Of a stretch of 64,000 nt of DNA, positions 55,957-64,000 are shown in pieces. A model generated the notes under the pieces. That model did no database searches, had not been told where the DNA came from, and saw nothing but the letters and a program-made list of their open reading frames with translations. The position numbers and the translations under genes are program-made. Origin of the DNA: Strongylocentrotus purpuratus (lineage: Eukaryota; Echinodermata; Echinoidea; Camarodonta; Strongylocentrotidae); contig NW_022145604.1 in the NCBI RefSeq assembly GCF_000002235.5, positions 6,049,077 through 6,113,076 on the forward strand, read 5' to 3'. The stretch's first letter is position 1. Every line of letters starts with the position of its first letter.

Positions 55957-58617
55957 CTACTCGTTGGGGATCAAGTCATTGGTCCTGAGATTAATGGTTA
56001 GACTTTTCACCAGTTTATTCCAGAAAAAATCGTGTCCTCTCACGTCCTCGGTCCAATGTAGGTAGGGTCTGCCATCACTTAAATATAACCTTGCCAGAAA
56101 TGGTATATCCTCGTCAGGGATGTCTTCGAGAAAGACCACGACTACGAATTCGGTCTCGGTGTCGCTCACATGGTCCATGGCGGTGCGAAGTTTAAGCATG
56201 AACCAGCGATCGTGCACGGCAGCTCTGCTGAGTAGAATGAGTGTTTTATAACTATGACTCACCACGTAGTCGACGGCGTCCAGGTAGTGCATACCAGGAA
56301 TGAGGTCTTGATCACCAAAGACATTCCTCTGGAACTGCGGAAGCCGTGCTTCCAGAGCTGGTTGGAGTTGTTGACGAGCCCATTCTTCGTCGTCATCGTA
56401 GAAGATGATATTCAAGTCAAACTCATAGTCGTTGTGGTCCCGGGCGTCCCGCATCTCTTTATATCCAATTACCATTAGTTTCAAGAGAAAGAGTTTGTAC
56501 TTCAACTGCAATCGGTTGTGATAAAGGACTGCAACGATGACAACCAAGAAAATGCCGGCGAGAGGAGTCAAACACACAAGAACAATATTGAGTCCACAAA
56601 GTTTATTTGGATCAAAATCAAGCAAAGGTTTCTCGCGAAGAGGCTCTAAAGAGGCCGATGAACAGACTGTTCTGTTTTCGTCAATGACGTCAATATGTCT
56701 ACTCATCCAATCGCGGAACCATCGTAGATCGCAATTACAGTCGATAGGGTTCAATGACAAATCGAAAGATAGAAGCGAAGATTTTATCGGTTCAAATGTC
56801 TTTTCGTTGAGAATGGTTAATTTATTGTTTGATAGCAATAGAGTAGTCAGTCTGGGATTGTTTGAGAATAGTTGTTCATCGAGGTATGCCAAAAGGTTGT
56901 CATGAAGATCGATAATAGTCACTTGATCTAACATTTTGAATATATCAAAATTAAGTTGTTGAATTACGTTTCCACTTAAATTTAGCACCCGAAGCGATTC
57001 CAATCCCGTAAAAGCTAATGGATGAAGGCATGAAATATGACAGGCTTCTAAACTAAGGTTCTGGAGAGCAGAGAGTTGTTTGAAGATCCTAGCTGGAAAA
57101 TCAGATGGAAAGTAGTGGTCTAAATAATTTTGGCTAAGATCCAAAGTAATAAGATTTGACAATCCGTCAAAAAGAGAAACATTCAGGATTTCATCCCAGA
57201 GATTGAAATTCGACAGCCCCGAATTACGGATTTCCAAATTCTCAAGGCCTTGTGAATCTTCGAAGGTTATTCCAGGTGCCATCATGATCATTTCGGCGAT
57301 CATGTTATTCATGAAAAGGGTTGTTAAGTTCGGGGCTACCGGTTGAAATATGTCCTTAATGCAAAAGTTGCAAAAGTTCAAGGCGATGGTTTGAATTCCC
57401 ATCAGTTCCGAAAACGACGTGATATTCAGGACCTTAAGGTCTTTGTTCAAGCTCAGATCTAACAGCGTTAGATTTCGCAAACCGAAAAATGCGAATTCTG
57501 AGATTTCTGTCAAAGAATTGCTGCGTAAGTACAACTCATTTAAGTCCAGTGTCCATTCGTCAGTATTTGGGTTTATATATTTTATTTGATTGAAGTTCAA
57601 GTTCAGAACTTTTAGCTCCCGCATGCCTTGAAAGAATACTGGTTCAACAGTGATGATTTTGTTTCGCGATAGATCAAGTTCCACGAGTCTTGTCAAGTTT
57701 GAGAACACGTATTGAGAGAGAGATTGTAAATTGTTGCCGGTGAATTTAAGCACGGGAGGAGAACAATTACGCAAGGGACTAAAGAAATCTCGTGGCAAGA
57801 CTGCGAAATTGGCACCATGTATACTGAGCTCCACTATTTCAGAGCGACAGATCCCGATAAAAGTATCCTTCAGTACCTCAAGTGTGAACGGGTAGTCTCC
57901 AAGGTCCAGTGATCGGACACGCAACGATGCAATAACATTCGGGTCTACTGATTTAATAGGATTCCCGCTCAGATTAATATAATCACTTTGACATCCGACG
58001 ATGAAAGATTCTGCGGTGAGATGCTCGATGTTATTATAAGCCAATTCAATTTCCTTTGCTCTGTCACAAAGGCTCATGTTTACGAAAGCGAGATTGTTGA
58101 AGCTAAGGTATATCGACTCCACAGACGGGCTCCATTTCAGAGTGTCGTTTGGAAGCAGTTTTAGATTCACAGATGCCAGTTCCAGGGTGGACAGGTTCTT
58201 AGACCACCTGAACAGGCCTGTAGCTGGGAGAACAACAAGTTTATGGCTGTTTGATAGGATTAAGCGATTCAATTCCTTTAGAGGGTAAAAAGATGCAGGT
58301 TCTATCATTCTGATGTCGTTAAAGTTAAGATCCAAGTCCTGGATCAAGGGGTATCTCTCGAAAGAAGAATTCAAGATGAAATTGATATTGTTCGAACTGA
58401 CGTCCAGCTCTTTAATATCGTCTGGAAGATTCTGAGGGATGGAGTCCAACCCACGATGATGGCAATCAGCTTTCTTCAGCTCGGCATCGTAATGACATAT
58501 CATAGAAGGAGTGAGCATGGCATCTTGGTGTATGGTTTGGATGAGCGTTGGTGTTATAATACACGCTACAACCAATGATAGACAGCGTAAAAGAGGTGCT
58601 CGTCGTATGAATGCCAT
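55957..58617 (-). CDS. Toll-like receptor, single coding exon (third copy)
   Basis: The product is 886 residues, starting MAFIRRAPLLRCLSLVVACI after the conserved acceptor at 58634-58635. Its layout is signal peptide, LRR N-cap, LRR array, C-cap from residue 623 (NPIDCNCDLRWFRDW), membrane helix and TIR with GDQDLIPG and FFW. The TIR region differs from the other copies at only a handful of sites (for example WARQQLQPALEARLP). The LRR region is the most diverged of the three; its stretch around residue 430 is longer by several residues (NFCIKDIFQPVAPN, AEMIMMAPGIT). The frame is intact. It is separated from the other two genes by about 32 kb holding the dead aGPCR and repeats, so it is either a more distant array member or was split off by insertion or rearrangement. 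Confidence 0.95.
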   Translation of the reverse strand: MAFIRRAPLLRCLSLVVACIITPTLIQTIHQDAMLTPSMICHYDAELKKADCHHRGLDSIPQNLPDDIKELDVSSNNINFILNSSFERYPLIQDLDLNFNDIRMIEPASFYPLKELNRLILSNSHKLVVLPATGLFRWSKNLSTLELASVNLKLLPNDTLKWSPSVESIYLSFNNLAFVNMSLCDRAKEIELAYNNIEHLTAESFIVGCQSDYINLSGNPIKSVDPNVIASLRVRSLDLGDYPFTLEVLKDTFIGICRSEIVELSIHGANFAVLPRDFFSPLRNCSPPVLKFTGNNLQSLSQYVFSNLTRLVELDLSRNKIITVEPVFFQGMRELKVLNLNFNQIKYINPNTDEWTLDLNELYLRSNSLTEISEFAFFGLRNLTLLDLSLNKDLKVLNITSFSELMGIQTIALNFCNFCIKDIFQPVAPNLTTLFMNNMIAEMIMMAPGITFEDSQGLENLEIRNSGLSNFNLWDEILNVSLFDGLSNLITLDLSQNYLDHYFPSDFPARIFKQLSALQNLSLEACHISCLHPLAFTGLESLRVLNLSGNVIQQLNFDIFKMLDQVTIIDLHDNLLAYLDEQLFSNNPRLTTLLLSNNKLTILNEKTFEPIKSSLLSFDLSLNPIDCNCDLRWFRDWMSRHIDVIDENRTVCSSASLEPLREKPLLDFDPNKLCGLNIVLVCLTPLAGIFLVVIVAVLYHNRLQLKYKLFLLKLMVIGYKEMRDARDHNDYEFDLNIIFYDDDEEWARQQLQPALEARLPQFQRNVFGDQDLIPGMHYLDAVDYVVSHSYKTLILLSRAAVHDRWFMLKLRTAMDHVSDTETEFVVVVFLEDIPDEDIPFLARLYLSDGRPYLHWTEDVRGHDFFWNKLVKSLTINLRTNDLIPNE

Positions 58618-60077
58618 GATAACTGATTCCTGTCTGAAAATAAAAACAGAAGAAAATACACTACAGATTACCAACCTCCGCATTAACAATTATAACCCTG
58701 ATCACGACACAGGCCTTTCACTGACCTTAACTCTTACCCTAACCCGAATACATTCTACTGATGCTTAGTAACGTATTCTTCACTTAGGTCATGATAAATA
58801 AGAGTTTTGTTTTGTTTTTATAAGAAATAACAGCCCATTTGAAAAACTATTTGTTTTATTTTTTGTTGGCGTCTACACCATTCAGATTTATGGGTATATA
58901 AGTAAAACAATAATGTTATTAGAAGTAGTCCAAGTACTTCACTCGAAAATGTTGAAGAAAAAATATGAGCTTATTGGTTAGCAAAAAAAAATCGCAATTA
59001 AAAAAAAAGATATTGAGCTAATGTAGAATTACTGTGTAAATCTACCCAAGCAGTGTGCGGTAATACAATAATATTAAGAAGAGATATTTTGCAATACATT
59101 TAAAAGTGCGTAACCCTTATGTTTGTACATTCCATTTACATACATCAAAGTAAGAAACAATCGTAAGAAAATAAGAATCAATCGTTCATTTCCTTTTTTT
59201 TTATTGTCAGAGTTCACTTCACTTTTATATTTACCTCAACTTTAAGAAAGATCAATAGAATATTCCCAAAAAGGTCTTCAGCGGACTCACAGAATCTGGC
59301 AATAACGGCTGACTTGGTTTGGAGAAGAATCAATCTACACTAATGCGAGAAGAGCTTCACGAAATCACATTAACTTTTATGCCCTGTTAAATAATCACTT
59401 GATGAATGCTCCGGTTTCGATTTGAGAGCAAAACTAGAATATTTTAATCCAGGCAGCACATTTCCTGCAATCAAAACATCTTATTTCTGCTGGAAAGTGA
59501 AACTGCTGTATACTGTACTTTACTAAATGCTTAGTCATATTATTTGCCTCTTATAGTCTGGAGAAAAAGTAAATTCCCGGGAACAAACCGAGGCAATGTA
59601 GAATCATTTCTCCATTATTGAATATCTTGATTTCTATACAGTTCGTATTAAAAAAAGAGTATACAACTTTGGTAGCTTCTAATTAAAAAGTTATAGCCTA
59701 TGTGACATTGAATCATTATTTTGTCATACGCTGTCGAATGATGCCATATTCATAATTGTGGTGCCACGGATGGCTAAGCAACCGGCTTTCCAAAAAGTAT
59801 TGTCAAAATCCTCTTGCACCAAGTTTGGGCTGAAGCAATGAATTTGAGTCAAAATCCATTATGTGTGTATTATCTCATTCCAAAAACACCAATATCGCTC
59901 ACTTATTTGCATTGGCTATTGGGTAGTTATAAAGAAAAGGTTTTAATATCAACTCGAGCTGAAGGAAATGCCTATTCCCAGCAAAATTTATGATATTTTC
60001 TTTAATATGATGATTACAATCTTGCCTTTATTAGCATCCCTTGTTTAAGGTAACCCTTCTCATTGAGGTGATACATA
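58618..60077. other. Conserved upstream flank of the third TLR
   Basis: It matches 11475-12640 and 21670-22680. Unlike the first two units, it carries no MITE near the position 280 bp upstream of the start, so it best represents the unbroken flank. No other feature was recognised. Confidence 0.5.
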
Positions 60078-60380
60078 ATGGTTAAAGTTTATTTGGGATG
60101 TTATCCTTTGTATAAAAGTATACTGTCAATTTCTTCGATACTTAGAATCATATGTTTATTCTTGCATTTGGGTTTAGTAACCTTTGAGTTTTCATTTGCT
60201 ATTCGAGATAAACACCTTAATATGCTCATTACGCGTGTGAAATGGCGTAGCGGACATATGAGCAGAGAGAACTTAGATATCATGAGTCAAGAAGTTAGTA
60301 GGCTGTTCAAAATAAATAAAGGTCATTATGGATTGAATTGCATCATTTTAAACAATTTAGCACTGAAGCACGGGGCATAG
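60078..60380 (+). CDS. Small predicted membrane protein, divergent from the TLR (unrecognised)
   Basis: This is the counterpart of the frame at 12641, starting MVKVYLGCYPLYKSILSIS and predicted to have one hydrophobic segment (ILRIICLFLHLGLVTF). It has three extra bases (one Asn after DKHL) that keep the frame. A 2-base loss near the end extends it to 100 residues. Its start lies 1.46 kb from the TLR start on the opposite strand. Family and function are unknown, and the coding status is uncertain. Confidence 0.35.
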   Translation: MVKVYLGCYPLYKSILSISSILRIICLFLHLGLVTFEFSFAIRDKHLNMLITRVKWRSGHMSRENLDIMSQEVSRLFKINKGHYGLNCIILNNLALKHGA

Positions 60381-61067
60381 TTTAACCTTTTAAATGGATT
60401 TAAGACCAAAGAAGCACATGCATATGGTCTGACCCGAATTCGTTCCATCCGCCCGAACTTGGTACAACGCGATTTTGACAACCCTTTTTAGAGACCCTGG
60501 TGCTCTTTCATCTCAGATGAACAATATTTGACCAAGTCCCTTTAAGCTTGGCGTCGGATTTCAATCATATAGTAGAACAGGGGCGGCACTGTCTCACATA
60601 CATAATCGCAAAGACTGTCGAAAAAAAAATCAACCTTAGTCAATTTCAATTGTCTTGTACACAACAATTCGACTCTTGTCCACCGCCCTTTGAAATGTGC
60701 ACACTTTACAGACGTGTCCCGTAATCTGAACATGATTTTATATCGGATTCTCGAAAGTCTTTGCGATCGCACCTTCACACACAGTGATAAAATACCGTTT
60801 TAATCGTCACGTTGTGATACAATGTTTTCTTCTTCTTTTGAAAGATATTTTATTGTTAATTCAATGCACAAAAATAGTAACAGAATGATAATATACATAT
60901 GATTTAACATAATATTACAAGATATTAAAGATGATGTGGTCACCCGGCGACGATCACAGTGTGTATAGATACAATCATATTCACTTCAATACTATTTAGA
61001 GAGTCACATTTACTGTTGTCCAAAAGAGAACCACAAAATATATTGACATAACATTATTACGTGTATG

Positions 61068-61495
61068 CAGGCGCGTACGCAGGATTTTTTCAAGGGGGGG
61101 GGGGGTTTAACATTTATAAATCGGGCCGAAAATTTCGCAACGACTCAGCCAGCCGCTGAAAAGGTCACTTTTTTTTTTTTTTTTTTGAGTCCCAAAAAAA
61201 TCGCAACGACTCAACCGACCGCTGAATAAGCGGAGGGGGGGGGGGGGGGGGGGATAAGAGGACACTTTTTTTTGGGGGGGGGGAGGGGTCTCTGAATTTG
61301 AAAATTTGACATTTTGCTCCCTTGGGGGGGGGGGGGGGGTAAGGTCACCTTTTTTAGGTCAGCCATGGGAATAAATTCCGGGGGGGGGGGGTTGAGGAGG
61401 GTTATGGGGGGGGGGGGGGGTTTACACACAGAAAATTACCAAAGGGGGGGGGGGGTTAACCCCCCAAACCCCCCCCCCCCCTGTGTACGCGCCTG
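61068..61495. mobile_element. 428-bp hAT-type MITE rich in G and C runs
   Basis: The ends are CAGGCGCGTACGCAGG and its near complement (CTGTGTACGCGCCTG). The flanks CGTGTATG (61060-61067) and CGTGTATA (61496-61503) match at 7 of 8 bases, fitting an 8-bp duplication. The interior has many runs of ten or more G. Proline-rich frames here are artefacts. Confidence 0.8.
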
Positions 61496-61559
61496 CGTGT
61501 ATACCCCTACACAAAACAAAAACAACCGTAATAAACGGTTCAAAATTTATACAAAAATA

Positions 61560-61880
61560 GTATGTAGGTGCCGATGATCGTTGCGTATACACTTTACTAA
61601 TATATTTGATGATATCTTAATAATGAATATGTGAAATATAATCAATATCAAGACAATTTAGATACTACACTAAGATATTTACACAACCAAAACTTGATAG
61701 ATCTTTTTATAAAACACATCTTTGCAGATGCCGATGATCGTTGCTTTTACACGTTATCAACATATATTCGATGATATCTTAATAATAACATTTCATATAT
61801 AACCAATATCAAGACAGTTTGGATAGTACACTTAGATATTTACACAACACAAACTTGATTGATCTTTTTATCTAATACCT
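61560..61880. repeat. AT-rich minisatellite, about 2 copies
   Basis: These are the same monomers as at 4930 and 14583 (TCTTTGCAGATGCCGATGAT near 61720). The array is short here. Confidence 0.75.
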
Positions 61881-62182
61881 CTTATAGATTGAGACAGAGA
61901 AATGTATTACGAGTATTCAATGACTAGTTGTTTTCAAAGCTAATAGAGATTAACCCATTTCATAGTGTCATCTTTTAGTGACCTTTATTTTTATTTTGAA
62001 ATCTCTGAAATGGTAATGGAGAGTGAAATTCATAATCACTTTGTTCTTGTTGAAATTGGCAATTTGTAGTTGATTTTCGTTGTTGCAATTTTGATTCACA
62101 CAGCTTTTAGTTTTTAATAATGAACGAGTGGGAAATACGAAAACATTGTTTCATATTTGAGGAGGAAAAATAGATTCATTTA

Positions 62183-62828
62183 TATAACCGTGTTCAAAAA
62201 GTTCGTTCCGCCCATATCTGCCAACTCAACTGCTCATATGACTACTTTAGTAATAGTAATAGTCTGTTATCAACCAAATGTACATGTACTGGATGTATAC
62301 TAATGCATCCAGCCTGCGGAAATTGACAACACCATTGCTGGGCTGAGATACGAGGTCAAACATTAAAACGGAGGAATTTAAAGGTCTGTAAACCTCAGAC
62401 ATTTAAAGATGGCGCCCAACAAGAACAACAGTAGCTTGGAGAAGGAAAGAGAACTGGCCAGAAAATTTGACAGAACTGAACCCCATAGAGAAACTATGGG
62501 CTATTATGAACGAAAAAGTATTTGAAACTCAATACTGCATAACAATAACTGAACTTAAAGAGGGGATCCGACGAGCATATAAAAGCCAAGACATGAATAA
62601 GGACCTCCTTGCGTCATTAGTGGACGATAACTGGACCAAGCGTGTTTCACAGGTGATCGACCACCAAGGAGAAATAAATTTTAAATAAATTGGGAAGTGA
62701 CATCTCAATAATGCTTAGAAATGAGAAAATTAACAAAATAACCTGAAATGCATGGTGCAAATTGAGTTTTAAACACAATAATATGCTTTTCTGTAGGGGG
62801 GGGGGGAACAAACATTTTGAACACCGTA
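62183..62828 (+). mobile_element. Tc1-type deletion derivative (second copy, same site)
   Basis: It is flanked by TA at 62181-62182 and 62829-62830 and is near-identical to 15143-15797, including the deletion junction and the transposase C-terminus (LNPIEKLWAIMNEKVF at 62467-62688). The sequences on both sides also match the 15-kb unit, so both copies descend from one insertion that was later duplicated with the unit. Confidence 0.85.
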
Positions 62829-63136
62829 TACCTGCAGAAAAGTTTCTGTGAACTGCTATGAGTTATTTAGTGAGAATGTTGGAAAGCTGGATCAAAACCA
62901 AAACAGATTGTTATAAACAAAAAAAGCATGACTGTCAAGTTTTTAGCATTTGGGACTTTGGCTTTCGAAACAGTTGTACTAATCAAACATTACTACTTAA
63001 CTTTATAGCTAGAAATAGTATCCTGCGTTATTTTTAAATCCCTGATTGTGATAACGTATTATTTATGAAAGACGTAAACTTAAGATTAGTACAGAACAAA
63101 GATAAAAAGGAAAGAAGAAAATAATACAACATATTA

Positions 63137-64000
63137 AAGGTGAAATTCAAAGAAAATCACAAATACGTCAACTAATGTATCACTAGAAACTGGTAAGCTA
63201 ACAGATGGCCATCGGACAAGTTTTTGGTCAACTACATATCGGGTGATTTATAAAAAATACAAATACAACCACCTCCATAGCAGCTTGGATATACGAGAGA
63301 TTCGCCGGAAAAATAACGATGTTTTAATGACGTCACTAATGGACCAGCACTGCCCAAGCAGACGACATCCCATAGAGAATGAATACAATTCAAAGCTATT
63401 ACTTCTCAAATTATAACGAGTTTAGTGTATATAAATGTAATGGCATGTCAAACCATTCAAAAGGGGATATGACCTGATTCTGATAACTAAAATCTTTTGC
63501 TTGTAAATACACAGGATAGGGGTTAATTAACAATCAAAGAAACCAGACTTTGATTGAAAAACCCCCGGAATGATAATAAGGACGACATTTGTTCCCTCTT
63601 GAAACGCCGAACATACCCCGGTGTGTGCAGCTGAATATACAATGGCGTCTTATTTTGTTTACAAGCGACAGATTCCTTTATTTTTGTATCGCTGCATTTT
63701 TCATCAAAATAAAATCATGTGCGGGGTTTAGAGTGAGGCAATAGATTATACATTTAGCATGACGGTAGTGAAGTAAGAGAAAGAACTCAAGAGAAGATGA
63801 AAACGCGGGCACTGAAAATGTGTGAGATGTCATGGGACATCGTCTACTTGTGCAAGTCATGTCCATACTGTGATCTCACACATCTCAGCAGCGTTCGGAG
63901 AGCTCTTCAGGTGCTATGCCGGGGTTGTATTTAAGCGTTTTGTAATTTATAATAATCATTACTTCGAATGTTTCCAAGCATGGAATTTTGATAATCTTGT
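63137..64000. other. Right-edge sequence without recognised gene
   Basis: Similarity to the TLR units ends at about 63135. Beyond it are short AT-rich frames only. A palindromic stretch around 63820-63885 (TGTGAGATGTCATGGACATC type, with ACACATCTCAGCA) is weak. Nothing can be assigned. Confidence 0.4.

Noticed and set aside
61211..61577. Proline-rich and glycine-rich frames
   Set aside because: They come from G/C homopolymer runs inside a MITE.

Overview
The window reads as animal nuclear DNA, most likely from a sea urchin. The reasons are several near-identical Toll-like receptor (TLR) genes with single-exon coding regions, a very dense load of transposons, TTAGGG-type repeats, Tx1/L1-like and BEL/Pao retrotransposons, and tRNA-headed SINEs. 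A large family of intronless TLR genes is established knowledge for echinoids. The species cannot be told from sequence alone.

Layout. (1) 1-3687: a BEL/Pao LTR retrotransposon on the minus strand, entering from beyond the left edge. Its gag-protease reading frame is open all the way to base 1. Its presumed LTR carries a small transposon filled with telomere-type repeats. (2) 3688-23710: a tandem array of about 10.5-kb units. Each unit, read on the minus strand, has an upstream flank, a single-exon TLR gene and a downstream flank with a 145-160-bp minisatellite. TLR genes lie at 7642-10293 and 18208-20847. The BEL element cuts off the flank of a further unit whose TLR should lie to the left of the window. 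A short divergent reading frame with one predicted membrane segment sits 1.5-2.3 kb upstream of each TLR. (3) 23710-41740: a multi-exon adhesion-GPCR gene on the plus strand. I can trace 14 exons with consistent intron phases, from the hormone-receptor motif to TM7. It is broken by stops, frameshifts and a transposon inside the TM1 exon, so I call it a pseudogene. (4) 41740-55230: repeats. They include a degenerate repeat copied from the GPCR tail, a nearly complete Tx1/L1-like LINE with one premature stop, a 3.2-kb hAT-type element filled with a higher-order satellite, and a local tandem duplication. (5) 55230-64000: another TLR unit, with its gene at 55957-58617, its flank, minisatellite, and a Tc1-type deletion derivative at the same site as in the 15-kb unit.

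The working genes are the three TLRs. The proteins have an LRR ectodomain, one membrane helix and a cytoplasmic TIR domain. The TIR halves are almost identical and the LRR halves have diverged, which is the pattern expected of receptors with a shared output and varying recognition. Mobile elements fill most of the remaining sequence. Comparing units, including empty and filled insertion sites, gives a partial history of the duplications.
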